Positions 32,340 through 44,077 of a stretch of DNA of 64,000 nt are shown in pieces. The position numbers and the translations under genes are program-made. Below the pieces are notes generated by a model, which was given only the letters and a program-made list of their open reading frames with translations, searched no databases and was not told where the DNA came from. The stretch is from Pseudomonas peradeniyensis (GTDB lineage Bacteria > Pseudomonadota > Gammaproteobacteria > Pseudomonadales > Pseudomonadaceae): the NCBI RefSeq assembly GCF_014268935.2, contig NZ_JABWRJ020000001.1, forward strand, positions 744,001-808,000, read 5' to 3'. Numbering within the stretch: position 1 is the stretch's first letter; each line of letters begins with the position of its first letter.

Positions 32340-32622
32340 GTCGGCTGGCTCGCTTTGGTGTCCTTGGCATCACTGGAGTGGCTATGCCTGCGAGCGAAAA
32401 TATTGCACGGCGGCCAGTAGCGGTATACTGGCAAAATTGCTAGGTGGTCCATGCTGGACGAATGCTGTTATGGCATTGCTTGTCTTACTCAGCGTCCGGC
32501 AGTCGAGCGTTCCACCGGCTGTATTGATGTGTATGCCGCTAAGCTGAATCCACTTGGGCTGATACATCCTTCGGGGACGTACCAGCCGACAAGCAAGGTT
32601 GGGGAGGATTTTTGCCGTATGC

Positions 32623-33696
32623 CTACCAACGCATCCTGACCCCAAGGCTACCAATCAACCCATTCAGGTCATTGTCATCCACATCGGAGCTGTAGTCGGC
32701 GCTGACGAACAGCGCCACGTTCGGCGTCACCCTGGCCACCAGGCCCAAGCCCAGTTCAACCGTGGCGGCGCTGCGCGAGCTGGAGATCTTGTCGACCTGG
32801 TCCAGCTTCACCGGGTCGGCGTTGCTGAAGTCGTACCAGACGTTGGTGCGCACATAGGGTTCGATGGGCATGCCGCGCACTTCGTAACGCGCCGACAGCT
32901 TGGCGCCGACCCGGCCGCTCCAGCTGGGCTGGCTGTCGAAGGCCTGCAGGGTTTCCTCCTGCACCTGGCTACCCGGGAAGAACTGCTGGTTGATCAACTG
33001 CGCCTGGGGCTCGATCACCCAGCCGGCGCCCAGGCCGATGGGGTAGCCGCCTTCCACCGAGAAGGTCATCGCGTGGCCGCTGTCGTCGAGCCGCTGGCCG
33101 GCCTGGGAACGACCGTTGACGTCGATGCGCGTGCCCATGGCCACGGCGTCCACGTGCCAGCCCTGCTCGTGGGTCATGCTCCAGTACACGCCCAGGCTCT
33201 CGCCGCTGAGGTTGACCGCGTCACGCTGCTTGTCGCCCAGCAGCGGGCGCATGCCGTTGAAGGTGCTCTGCAGGTTGTTGTGGCCGACGAAGATCCCCGC
33301 GCGGTGCACGTTGCCGCTGCTGGTTTCACGCACGAACAGGTCCGGGCCGATCATCATCTGCTGGCTGGGCGCCTCCACCTGCGCCGGCGGCTGGGCGCCC
33401 TGGCGCGCGCCGGGGAAGAACTGCGCCCACTGGCTGGCGATATGGTCGCTGTCGGGCTGGCCATGACGTTCACCCATGCGCTCGGAGAAGGCGCTGAGCA
33501 GGCCCTGGTTGAGGCCGCTGACGCTGACCGGATCGAGTGACAATCGCGGCACCTCGGGCTGTGCGAGGACAGGGGCGAAGGGTTCGCCCTCCTGCGTTTC
33601 GAAGGCGAAGGTTTCCACCGGGGTTGCCAAGAGCAGCGACGTGGAAACCGCACAGAAAAAAGCGTCGAAGCGCGAGGGATTCGAGGTGCTTTTCAT
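32623..33696 (-). CDS. Autotransporter beta-barrel protein, passenger very short
   Basis: A 357-residue outer-membrane protein. A signal peptide covers about residues 1-30. A short region (about 31-100, with 'LSLDPVSVSGLNQGLLSAFS') leads into an autotransporter-type barrel of about 250 residues with 'VGHNNLQSTFNGMRPLLGDK', 'GGYPIGLGAGWVIEPQAQL' and alternating strands. It ends in the aromatic 'LGVRMRW' expected for BAM recognition. Normal autotransporters carry a passenger of several hundred residues, but here almost nothing precedes the barrel. It is either a truncated autotransporter or a member of a barrel-only group. AGGAGA precedes ATG 33696. Confidence 0.82.
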   Translation of the reverse strand: MKSTSNPSRFDAFFCAVSTSLLLATPVETFAFETQEGEPFAPVLAQPEVPRLSLDPVSVSGLNQGLLSAFSERMGERHGQPDSDHIASQWAQFFPGARQGAQPPAQVEAPSQQMMIGPDLFVRETSSGNVHRAGIFVGHNNLQSTFNGMRPLLGDKQRDAVNLSGESLGVYWSMTHEQGWHVDAVAMGTRIDVNGRSQAGQRLDDSGHAMTFSVEGGYPIGLGAGWVIEPQAQLINQQFFPGSQVQEETLQAFDSQPSWSGRVGAKLSARYEVRGMPIEPYVRTNVWYDFSNADPVKLDQVDKISSSRSAATVELGLGLVARVTPNVALFVSADYSSDVDDNDLNGLIGSLGVRMRW

Positions 33697-34017
33697 GGCG
33701 GATCTCCTGTTGATGTGTGAAGTGAACAGCCCACGACCTGGCCTGATGTCACGAGCTGTACGACAAGAACAGGGGGCGACAGGTACCAGCGCACCAGCCT
33801 TCTGCAGAGCGCACGAGGGCGCGCGCTAGAGGCCCGGCACGAGTTTTTACGTCTGGTGATTACTGTTCAGCTAAGGAGAGGACGGCGCTTGCGTCAAGAA
33901 AGCGTGAAGGGATTGCAAAATGCCTGTTTGACTGCGCAACTTGTTGAATCTAAGCAAATTTGAAGAGCACATATCAATAATGGTGATTTGCCGCCACGCC
34001 GCTATGCCGAATCGTTG
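33697..34017. other. Intergenic region upstream of the autotransporter
   Basis: No gene, hairpin or recognisable operator. Its right half is AT-richer and must hold the promoter of the autotransporter gene, but I cannot mark the boxes with confidence. Confidence 0.4.
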
Positions 34018-34812
34018 CTACAACCGCACTTCCACCGCCAGCGGCAGATGGTCGGAGAGGTGGGTCCAGGGCTTGTTGCCGAGGATTCTCGGTGCGTGGC
34101 TGTCGGCGTTGCGCAGGTAGATGCGGTCCAGGCGCAGCAGCGGCAGGCGCGCGGGGTAGGTGCGCGCCAGCAGGCCGTGGTGGCGCTCGAAGGCCTCGTG
34201 CAGACCGTGCTGCAGCCCCAGGGTATGGTTGCCGCGCAGCTGCCAGTCGTTGAAGTCGCCGGCGATGATCACCGGAGCGTCGGCGGGCAGGGCGTCGAGC
34301 AGCCGGCGCAGCAGGTGCAGCTGTTGCTGGCGGTGGCGCTCAAGCAACGACAGGTGCACGCAGATGGCATGCACCTGGCGCTGCCCGGGCACGTCCAGCA
34401 CGCAATGCAGCAGGCCGCGGCGCTCGGGGCCGGTGATCGACACGTCGAGGTTGCGGTGCTCGATGATCGGGTACTTGGACAGCAGCGCGTTGCCGTGGTG
34501 GCCGTCGGGGTAGACCGCGTTGCGGCCGTAGGCGAAGTCGCTCCACATGCTGTCGGCGAGGAATTCGTACTGCGAGGTCCGTGGCCAGCCGGGGTAGCGC
34601 GCGGCGTGGCGGTCATGGCTGCCGAGCACTTCCTGGAGGAACACGATGTCGGCCTCGGTGCTGCGCACCGCCTCGCGCAGCTCCGGCAGGATGAAGCGCC
34701 GGTTGAAGGCGGTGAAGCCCTTGTGGGTGTTGACCGTCAGCACCTTGACCCGGTGCACGGCCGGGGCCTGGTTGACGTTGGCGAAACCTGGGCTGCCGGC
34801 TTCGAGGTTCAC
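34018..34812 (-). CDS. Endonuclease/exonuclease/phosphatase-family protein
   Basis: A 264-residue member of the EEP (DNase I-like) superfamily. Signature pieces are in order: 'VKVLTVNTHKG' (Asn), 'ADIVFLQEV' (metal-binding Glu), 'VIIAGDFNDW' (Asp/Asn) and 'LSDHLPLAVEV' (Asp-His). These mark a Mg2+-dependent phosphodiester hydrolase, but the substrate (nucleic acid, phospholipid or inositol phosphate) cannot be told. I use GTG 34812 because CCAGGAG lies 6 bases upstream; the open frame extends further only over non-conserved sequence. It follows glgX in the same direction, with 86 bases between them, and may be the last gene of that transcript. Confidence 0.85.
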   Translation of the reverse strand: MNLEAGSPGFANVNQAPAVHRVKVLTVNTHKGFTAFNRRFILPELREAVRSTEADIVFLQEVLGSHDRHAARYPGWPRTSQYEFLADSMWSDFAYGRNAVYPDGHHGNALLSKYPIIEHRNLDVSITGPERRGLLHCVLDVPGQRQVHAICVHLSLLERHRQQQLHLLRRLLDALPADAPVIIAGDFNDWQLRGNHTLGLQHGLHEAFERHHGLLARTYPARLPLLRLDRIYLRNADSHAPRILGNKPWTHLSDHLPLAVEVRL

Positions 34813-34898
34813 GAGTGCTCCTGGGTGAGGGGGCTGCGTAGCAGCCCCATGTTTCAACTGTCTCGACACAGTCTAGGACAGACCTTCCCCTTTGGGGT

Positions 34899-37052
<2,154 letters not shown>

Positions 37053-37122
37053 GGCGGTCCTCATGGTCCGGGGGCGAAAGCGGGGCCGCTGTGCGGCCCA
37101 TCGCTGCGGTTCGTCGCTACGA

Positions 37123-37188
37123 CAAGCCAGCTCCCACAGGTACAGCGGTACTTGAGAAGCCTGCACGGACCCTGTGGGAGCTGGCTTG
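37123..37188. repeat. REP inverted pair upstream of glgX
   Basis: The 18-bp perfect arms CAAGCCAGCTCCCACAGG (37123-37140) and its inverse (37171-37188) enclose 30 bases. It fills most of the gap between the DUF2934 gene and glgX. Confidence 0.82.
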
Positions 37189-37223
37189 CCAGCGATGAGG
37201 CCGGTACACGCGCTACAAGGCAT

Positions 37224-37463
37224 TCAACTTGCCGGCTTCTTCACTGCCCTGGGCTTCTTCACGGCAAGCGGCTTTTCCACGGAAGTAGCGGCCTTGGGCT
37301 TGGCCGCCGCCTTCTTGCGCGGCGCGGCCTTTGGCGCCAATGCCTCGGCCTCGGCCAGCTTGCGTGCCATCTGCCAATGACGGTCCTCCTGGCCCGCCGG
37401 CTTACCCTCCGACTCCCAGATCTGATAGGCGAACTCGCGAATACGTTTTTCTTCGACACTCAT
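37224..37463 (-). CDS. DUF2934 small protein with Lys/Ala/Pro-rich tail
   Basis: A 79-residue protein. Residues 4-43 form a DUF2934 domain ('RIREFAYQIWESEGKPAGQE', 'WQMARKLAEAE'), and the rest is a basic, repetitive tail of KKA/KPKA/VKKP units like those of histone-H1-type proteins. DUF2934 proteins commonly sit within bacterial glucan/trehalose operons, which fits its place between treY and glgX. The role is unknown; the tail suggests binding of a polyanion or of another protein. It starts 20 bases after the treY stop, so it belongs to that transcript. Confidence 0.85.
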   Translation of the reverse strand: MSVEEKRIREFAYQIWESEGKPAGQEDRHWQMARKLAEAEALAPKAAPRKKAAAKPKAATSVEKPLAVKKPRAVKKPAS

Positions 37464-37483
37464 CTCGACGCTCCTGAATGCAG

Positions 37484-40258
37484 TTAGGCATGTTCAATCA
37501 ACACATTGACCGGAAACTCCATCAGCACGGTGCTCAACATCAGCTCCCTTGAAGGGGTGACAGCACCGCCGCCGAAAAGTCCCGAGCAGTTGGCAGGCGA
37601 CAAGGCAAACGGCAGGACAAGCCGGGTATCGTCCCAGTTCTGTGCCGGGATCAACGGGGTGGCGGCCGGACCCAGCAGGGTGCTGGCCAGCCGCGGTACG
37701 ACGATGATGGCGCGGGTGTCCTCGCCCAGGCGGGCGAAGGCCAGCACCTTGTCGGCATGGCGCCCGCGCACGGCAAGCGGCAGGTAGGCGCCACGCTGGA
37801 ACAGTTCGGGGTGGGCCTGGCGGGCGTCCAGCACCCGGGCCACCAGGGCCTGCTTGAGGCGGCCGTCGCGCCAGTGGGCGAGCAGCTCGGCCAGGGGCGT
37901 GGCATCGTCCAGGCTGGCCCGTCTTGCAGGGTAGTCCACCGGGCGGCGGTTGTCCGGGTCGACCAGCGACAGGTCCCAGTATTCGTTGCCCTGGTACAGG
38001 TCCGGCACGCCGGGCGTGGTCATGCGCAACAGGCACTGCACCAGGCCGTTCAAGGCGCCGGGGCAGGCCAGGCGGCGCGCTGCTTCGTGCAGGGACTGAC
38101 GCAATTGCTGGTTCTCGTCGTCCAGCAGCAGGCCGTCGACATAGGCCGCGCAGGCCTGCTCGTAGCGTTCGTTCGGCGCGGCCCAGCTGCTGCGCAGCTT
38201 GGCTTCACGCAGGGCCTTGCGCTGCCATTGGCGGATGCGTTCGGCATAGGCGCGCAGGGCCGGTGTGTCATGCAGGTCGAGGGACAGCGGCCAGCTGCCG
38301 AGCAGGGTCTGCAATAGCAGCAGTTCGTCAGCGGGGCTGGGGGCCTCGCCGTCGTCCAGCGCTTCGCGCAGCGGCGCGGCCAGCTCGCGCCAGTGCTCGA
38401 CGCGGCTGGCCAGCCAGGGGCCGTGCTCGCTGAGTACGGCCAAGCGCGCCCGGCAGTCCTCGCCGCGCTTGTGGTCGTGGGTGGCGGTGGCCAGCAGGTT
38501 GTCGGGGAAGTCGCGCAGGCGGCGCTGGGCCTCGTTGTGGAACCAGGCCGGCGCGGCGCTGAAGCGCTCGGCGTCGAAGCCCACATCGTTGCGCGACAGC
38601 AGGCGGGCCGAACGATAGAACGCGGTGTCCTCGACGGCCTTGGCGGCGCTGGGCGCGGTCAGTTGCTGGAAACGCACGCAGGCATGGCGCAGGTGCTTGC
38701 GCGGTCGGCCCGGCGGCAGGCGGCGCCACGGCTGGCCACCGAGCCAGCGCTCGAGCTGCTCGAGCAGCGGCCAGTCGGCTTCGCCCAGCGACTGTCGCGC
38801 CCCGGCCAGCGCCTGCTGGAAAAACGCCTCGTCCTCGGCGGGGCGGCCACAGGCGTTGATGTAGGTGCGATACACCGGGTAATGCTCGACCAGCGCCTGC
38901 AGCGCCCGGCGAATGGCACCGAGGGTGAGGTCGCGGGTCATCAGGTCGTCGCGGGCCACTTGCAGCAGCGACTGGGCCACCGACTCGCAGTCGCCGGCCA
39001 GGCTGGCGTTGAGCACCAGATGGCGGGCAGTGCGCACCTCCTCGGCGAATTCAGGGCGCTCACTGATGGCGCTCCACAGCTCGCCCAGCGGCCCCTCGCC
39101 GGCGGGGTCGTGCTGCAGCAGCGACACCTGGTTCATGAACTCGTAGCCGGTGGTGCCGTCGGTGCGCCAGTCGCGGTGCAGGTGCTCGTCGGCGCCGAGG
39201 ATCTTCTCCACATAGATTGGGAAGTGCGCCAGCGCGGCCTCCAGCGGCCGTCGCGCCAGCAAGCGGTCGACCCGGCGGCGCAGGTTGCGGCAGTAGCGGC
39301 GCGGGTCGGCCAGGCCGTCGATATGGTCGATGCGCAGGCCGTCCACCAGGCCACGTTCGATCAGCTCGAACAGCTTGGCATGGGTGGCCTCGAACACCAC
39401 CGCGCGCTCCACGCGCAGGCCGCCGAGTTCGTTGATGTCGAAGAAGCGCCGCCAGTTGATGTCGTCGGCGGCGGTGCGCCAGCTGGCCAGGCGGTAGGTC
39501 TGCCGTTCGAGCAGCAGGTGCAGGCGCTTGAAGCCGGCCTCGGTGCGGCTGTCGAAGGCGCCGAGGGCCGATTGCAGGTCCGCGCCGGCGGCGCCCAGGC
39601 GCGCCAGCTCGTGGTGCAGGGGCAGGGCCGCGGCCAGTGGATCGTCGGCCTCGCCAAGGGCACTGAAGTGCGCGGCCAGTGCTTGCAAGCGTGGGTCCTC
39701 GGCCTGGCCGAGGATGCGCCCATAGTCCAGCGGGCAGATCGGGAAGCGATGTTCATGGTGGGCCACCTCGAAACGCCCCTGTGGCGCGTCGAAGGTCAGC
39801 GGGATCTCGCCGTTCTGCAGGGCCGCGCCGTAGTCGCTGCCGAGAAACGGCAGCAACAGCTGCCCGGCCAGCAACGGGTCGCTGGAGTGCCACTGGATAT
39901 CGAAGAATTCCGCATAGGGGCTGCGCCGGCCCCAGGCCAGCAGGCTCTGCCACCAGGGATTGTCGGCGCCGCCCACGGCCATGTGGTTGGACACGGTGTC
40001 GAGGATCAGCCCCATGCCGTGCTGGCGCAGGGCGGCCACCAGGCGTTCGAGCGCCGCCTCGCCGCCGAGCTCGGGGTTGACCCGGGTCGGGTCGACCACG
40101 TCGTAGCCATGCCGGGAGCCGGCGCGGGCGGTGAGGATCGGCGAGGCGTACAGGTGGCTGATGCCAAGGCGGGCGAAGTAGGGCACCAGCGGCACCGCGT
40201 CATCCAGGGTGAATTCGCTGTGCAGCTGCAGGCGCAGGGTCGCGGTCAAGGGTTTCAT
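37484..40258 (-). CDS. treY: Maltooligosyl trehalose synthase
   Basis: A 924-residue GH13_26 enzyme that converts the reducing end of linear maltodextrin to a trehalosyl unit. Family features: N-terminal 'RLQLHSEFTLDDAVPLVPYF', 'LYASPILTARAGSRHGYDV', 'GLILDTVSNHMAV', the catalytic region 'GLRIDHIDGLADP' and 'YVEKILGADEHL' with the acid/base Glu. The barrel carries the long helical insertions that distinguish TreY from other GH13 enzymes. The start overlaps the malQ stop as ATGA. The product is cut by TreZ, encoded two genes upstream, to free trehalose. Confidence 0.95.
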   Translation of the reverse strand: MKPLTATLRLQLHSEFTLDDAVPLVPYFARLGISHLYASPILTARAGSRHGYDVVDPTRVNPELGGEAALERLVAALRQHGMGLILDTVSNHMAVGGADNPWWQSLLAWGRRSPYAEFFDIQWHSSDPLLAGQLLLPFLGSDYGAALQNGEIPLTFDAPQGRFEVAHHEHRFPICPLDYGRILGQAEDPRLQALAAHFSALGEADDPLAAALPLHHELARLGAAGADLQSALGAFDSRTEAGFKRLHLLLERQTYRLASWRTAADDINWRRFFDINELGGLRVERAVVFEATHAKLFELIERGLVDGLRIDHIDGLADPRRYCRNLRRRVDRLLARRPLEAALAHFPIYVEKILGADEHLHRDWRTDGTTGYEFMNQVSLLQHDPAGEGPLGELWSAISERPEFAEEVRTARHLVLNASLAGDCESVAQSLLQVARDDLMTRDLTLGAIRRALQALVEHYPVYRTYINACGRPAEDEAFFQQALAGARQSLGEADWPLLEQLERWLGGQPWRRLPPGRPRKHLRHACVRFQQLTAPSAAKAVEDTAFYRSARLLSRNDVGFDAERFSAAPAWFHNEAQRRLRDFPDNLLATATHDHKRGEDCRARLAVLSEHGPWLASRVEHWRELAAPLREALDDGEAPSPADELLLLQTLLGSWPLSLDLHDTPALRAYAERIRQWQRKALREAKLRSSWAAPNERYEQACAAYVDGLLLDDENQQLRQSLHEAARRLACPGALNGLVQCLLRMTTPGVPDLYQGNEYWDLSLVDPDNRRPVDYPARRASLDDATPLAELLAHWRDGRLKQALVARVLDARQAHPELFQRGAYLPLAVRGRHADKVLAFARLGEDTRAIIVVPRLASTLLGPAATPLIPAQNWDDTRLVLPFALSPANCSGLFGGGAVTPSRELMLSTVLMEFPVNVLIEHA

Positions 40259-42324
40259 CGATCACGCTCCCAGGCCTGTTCGCGGGCCTGGGCCAGCAGC
40301 TCCAGGCGGCGGGCGGCATCCTCGTCGTCGAGCAGGTCGCGTACCGGCGCCTGGAAGCGCCGGCGCCAGTTGGGGTGGCCTTCGGTGGTACCGGGCAGGT
40401 TGGCCTGCTCGTCGCTGCCCAGCAGGTCCTCCAGCGGCACCAGCACCAGCGGCGCGCGGGTATGGCCAACATAGCGGATCGCCGCGTCGATCAGCGCGTC
40501 GTCGCCGCGCAGTGGCCCGTAGTTCTGCTCCAGGGTGCGGCGCAGGCCGTCGCGCTCCAGGGCCCGGGTGTGGCGCCAGTGCAGTTCGGTGGCGGCGTCG
40601 ATCAGTTGCAGGCGATGGCTCCAGTCGATGTCGCGACCCACCAGCCAGCCGGCCAGGGGCGCCAGGTCGTGGGTGCCGGTGGTGGCCAGGGCGTTGTCCG
40701 GCCAGTCGAGGATCGGCTTGAACTGCCCGGGCGCGGCCTGCTCGAACGGCAGCACGCGCATGCCCAGCACGGCCTTGTCGGCCAGGCGTTCGCGCAGGCC
40801 CTCGGGCACGGTGCCCAGGTCCTCGCCGAGGATGATCGCCTGGTGCCGCGCCGATTCCAGTGCCAGCAGGCGCAGCAGGTCGTCCAGCGGATAGTCCAGG
40901 TAGGCGCCTTCACTGGGTTTGGCACCGCGGGGGATCAGCCACAGCCGGCGCAGTCCCATCACATGGTCGATACGCAGGCCGCCAGCATGGGCCAGGTTGG
41001 CCCGCAGCATCTCGATGAAGGCGCGGTAGCCGTTGCGCCGGAGGCCCTCGGGGGAGAAGGCGCAGATGCCCCAGTCCTGGCCGGAGCGGTTGAGAATGTC
41101 CGGCGGCGCGCCGACCTTGAGCTCTGCCAGCAGTTCGTCCTGGCGGCTCCAGGCCTGGCTGCCGGCGCCGTCGGCCCCCACCGCCAGGTCGGCGATCAGG
41201 CCCACCGCCATGCCGTTGCCGCGCGCCGCGTCCTGGGCACGTTGCAGGCTGCGTTCGGTCAGCCACTGGCAGAAGGCGTGGAACTCGACCCGTGCCGGGT
41301 AGGCGTTGGCGAAGGCCTCGACCTCGGGGTGATAGGGGTCGTGCCAGGCCTTGGGCCAGCGGCGCCAGTCGGCGCCCAGGCCCGTACTGACCGCCTCGGC
41401 CTGCAGCACTTCGAAGCGGCAATGGTGCTCCAGCTGCTCGCCGGCGCTGGCGCGGAAACTGTCGAAGTCCTGGCGAAGCGGATGCTCGCCCTGGCTGAAC
41501 TGCCGGTAGAGCGCCTCGAGCAGGCGCAGGCGGGCATCGGCGGCCCGGGGCCAGTCCACCAGCGCCTGTTGTTCCAGCGTGTCGAGGCTCCCCTGCAGGT
41601 CGCAGGCCTCGATGGCCATGCGCACCTCGCGCTCGCCAAAGACGACACCGGGGCTGGCGTAGAGCACGTTGCGCAGCAGCCGGCTGGAGGGCGAGTAGGG
41701 GCTGAAGTGGTGCTGGTCGAACGCCGACAGGGTGTGGATCGGGCTGATCGCCAGGGCATCGGCGCCGCGCTCGGCGGCATTGCGCGCCAGTTGTTCCAGG
41801 GCCAGGCAGTCGCCGTAGCCGCCATCACCTGGGCGGCGCAGGCTGTACAGCTGCGCCGCGATGCCCCAGCAGCGCGGCGGTTGCTGCTCGAGGCGGTCCT
41901 CCAGGGCATGGCAGCGCGGCGGCGCCACGGCCACGCTGAAGCTGCGGCCATCGATGTCCACGCGGTGGTAGCCCAGCGGCAGCTCGCCCGGCAGGCGCGC
42001 CTGGGCGTCCAGGGCCAGGTTGCGCTGGCTGCCGTCCTCCAGTGTGCAATGTGCCTGGCAGTCGGCGCTGAAATAGCGCTGCAGGTCCAGGGGCTGGCCG
42101 ACATCGACGGTCAGCAGCGGCGGCAGGTGTTCGCTGTCCTCGGCCTGCTCGACGGCGCGCAGGCTGGCGGCGATGGCGGCGGCATCGCCGGCCGGGTGGC
42201 CGAGGCCTGCGAGCACCCGGCGCAATACCTCGTCGCTGACCTGCTGCGGGCGGTTGTTGGCGTCGATCCAGTCGCGGGCCAGGCCGACCCGCGCGGCCAG
42301 GCGGTGGAGGGGCTGTTCGCTCAT
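40255..42324 (-). CDS. malQ: 4-alpha-glucanotransferase (amylomaltase)
   Basis: A 689-residue GH77 enzyme that transfers glucan segments between maltooligosaccharides. It has the MalQ-type N-terminal extension, then 'GIAAQLYSLRRPGDGGYGDC', the nucleophile region 'GLRIDHVMGLRRLWLIPRG' and the acid/base 'IILGEDLGTVPEGLRE'. The length agrees with bacterial MalQ. It overlaps both treZ and treY by 4 bases (ATGA), so the three are translated as one unit. In this pathway it should re-lengthen short dextrins left by debranching and by TreY/TreZ. Confidence 0.94.
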   Translation of the reverse strand: MSEQPLHRLAARVGLARDWIDANNRPQQVSDEVLRRVLAGLGHPAGDAAAIAASLRAVEQAEDSEHLPPLLTVDVGQPLDLQRYFSADCQAHCTLEDGSQRNLALDAQARLPGELPLGYHRVDIDGRSFSVAVAPPRCHALEDRLEQQPPRCWGIAAQLYSLRRPGDGGYGDCLALEQLARNAAERGADALAISPIHTLSAFDQHHFSPYSPSSRLLRNVLYASPGVVFGEREVRMAIEACDLQGSLDTLEQQALVDWPRAADARLRLLEALYRQFSQGEHPLRQDFDSFRASAGEQLEHHCRFEVLQAEAVSTGLGADWRRWPKAWHDPYHPEVEAFANAYPARVEFHAFCQWLTERSLQRAQDAARGNGMAVGLIADLAVGADGAGSQAWSRQDELLAELKVGAPPDILNRSGQDWGICAFSPEGLRRNGYRAFIEMLRANLAHAGGLRIDHVMGLRRLWLIPRGAKPSEGAYLDYPLDDLLRLLALESARHQAIILGEDLGTVPEGLRERLADKAVLGMRVLPFEQAAPGQFKPILDWPDNALATTGTHDLAPLAGWLVGRDIDWSHRLQLIDAATELHWRHTRALERDGLRRTLEQNYGPLRGDDALIDAAIRYVGHTRAPLVLVPLEDLLGSDEQANLPGTTEGHPNWRRRFQAPVRDLLDDEDAARRLELLAQAREQAWERDR

Positions 42325-44063
42325 GGCGTCTCCTGGTCGGGGGGCAGCAGGCTGACCACGCAGCTGTGCGCGGCAAGGGTCGAGTCGGGGTGGGCGTTGT
42401 CGCTGCTGTCGTACAGGCGCCGTTGCAGGGCGGGCAGCGCGACCGGCTGGGGCTGGGCGGCGAGGTTGAGGTCGATGCGCAGCTCGCAGCCGTTGCCCAG
42501 GCGCCAGCGGGCAGTCAGCGCCTGGTCGCCGAGTACCTCGGCGCCGAGGGCGCGGGTGCCGGGCAGGTGCGCGATGACATGGCGCCGGCGCAGGTCGAGC
42601 AGTTGCTGGTACAGGCCGTGCCAGCCGGCCAACACATCCTGGTGCCGGGGCCGGGACGAGGCGAAGGTCGCCTCGGCATTTGGGTCGGGGATCTGTTCGC
42701 GCTTGTGCGGGTCGGCAAATGCGTCGAAATGGGCAAACTCGCCGCGCCGTCCCTCACGTACCGCGTCGGCCAGCTCATCGTGAAAATCGGTGAAGAACAG
42801 AAACGGCTCGCGGCTGCCGTCGTCGTCGCCCATGAACAGCAGGGGGATCATCGGTGCCAGCAGCAACAGCGCGGTGGCAGCGCGCAGGGCCGGCGGCGGG
42901 CAGAGGCGGGTGAGGCGTTCGCCCAGGGCGCGGTTGCCGACCTGGTCGTGATTCTGCAGAAACAGCACGAAGGCGCTCGGTGGCAAGTGGCCGCTGGGCT
43001 CGCCCCGGGGCGTGCCGTGGCGGTCGGGCTGGCCCTGGAACACGAAGCCTTCGGCCAGGCAGCGGGCCAGCTGGTCGATCGGCCGGTCCTTGTAGTCGGC
43101 GTAGTAGCCTTCGGTCTCGCCGGTCAGCAGCACATGCAGGGCGTTGTGGCCGTCGTCGTTCCACTGCGCGTCGAAGCCCTGTTGCAGCAGCGCGGCCTGG
43201 TTGTGCTCGTTTTCCAGCACCAGCCACACCTGCCGCCCGGGCTCGACGGTGGCGCGCACCCGCTGCGCCAGCTCGACGAGAAAGTCCGGTTGGTCGATGG
43301 CGTGCACCGCGTCCAGGCGCAGGCCGTCGCAGCGGTAGTCGCACAGCCACATCAACGCGTTCTGGATGAAGTACTCGCGCACCTCGGCGCGGCGAAAATC
43401 GATGGCCGCGCCCCAGGGCGTCTGCCGGTCGTCGCGGAAAAACGGGCTGGCGTAGCGGGGCAGGTAGTTGCCGTCGGGGCCGAAGTGGTTGTAGACCACG
43501 TCCACCAGCACCATCAGACCGTGGCCATGGGCCTGGTCGACCAGGCCGCACAGCGCCAGCGGCGTGCCGTAGCTGTGCTGCGGGGCGAACGGCAGCACGC
43601 CGTCGTAGCCCCAGTTGCGCGCGCCGGGGAACTGCCCCAGGGGCATCAGTTCGATGGCGCTGATGCCCAGCTCGGCCAGGCGCGGCAGCACCTTGGCCAC
43701 GCCGTCGTAGCCGCCGAGCAGGCCCACGTGCAGCTCCTGGATCACCGCCTCGTGCCAGGGCCGGCCCTGCCACGGGTGCCGCCACGGATAAGCGCCGAGA
43801 TCCACCAGCGCGCTGGGGCCGTGCACGCCCTCGGGCTGATAGCGCGACGCCGGGTCGGGCACCTGCAGCTCATCGTCGATGCAATAGTGGTATTGCTCGC
43901 CCGCCTGGCAGGGACCGACACCGGTGTACCAGCCATCGCCGTCGGGCCGCAGCGCCAGGGGCGGCCGCTGCCCGATGGTCACGCTCACGCTGCGCGCATC
44001 CGGCGCCCAGAGGGCGAAGCGCGCCGACGTGGCGTCCAGCAACTGTGCGCCATGCTTGTGCAT
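42321..44063 (-). CDS. treZ: Malto-oligosyltrehalose trehalohydrolase
   Basis: A 580-residue GH13_10 enzyme that releases trehalose from maltooligosyl-trehalose. A short CBM48-like N-domain ('RFALWAPDARSVSVTIGQRP') precedes the barrel, with 'GYDGVLPFAPQHSYGTP', the nucleophile in 'GLRLDAVHAIDQPDF', the acid/base in 'VWLVLENEHNQAAL' and 'FLQNHDQVGNRALGERL'. ATG 44063, after GGAGAGG, is the true start; the open frame continues far upstream only in the shadow of glgA. It starts 14 bases after the glgA stop and overlaps malQ by 4 bases. Confidence 0.95.
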   Translation of the reverse strand: MHKHGAQLLDATSARFALWAPDARSVSVTIGQRPPLALRPDGDGWYTGVGPCQAGEQYHYCIDDELQVPDPASRYQPEGVHGPSALVDLGAYPWRHPWQGRPWHEAVIQELHVGLLGGYDGVAKVLPRLAELGISAIELMPLGQFPGARNWGYDGVLPFAPQHSYGTPLALCGLVDQAHGHGLMVLVDVVYNHFGPDGNYLPRYASPFFRDDRQTPWGAAIDFRRAEVREYFIQNALMWLCDYRCDGLRLDAVHAIDQPDFLVELAQRVRATVEPGRQVWLVLENEHNQAALLQQGFDAQWNDDGHNALHVLLTGETEGYYADYKDRPIDQLARCLAEGFVFQGQPDRHGTPRGEPSGHLPPSAFVLFLQNHDQVGNRALGERLTRLCPPPALRAATALLLLAPMIPLLFMGDDDGSREPFLFFTDFHDELADAVREGRRGEFAHFDAFADPHKREQIPDPNAEATFASSRPRHQDVLAGWHGLYQQLLDLRRRHVIAHLPGTRALGAEVLGDQALTARWRLGNGCELRIDLNLAAQPQPVALPALQRRLYDSSDNAHPDSTLAAHSCVVSLLPPDQETP

Positions 44064-44077
44064 CGCCGCCTCTCCGC

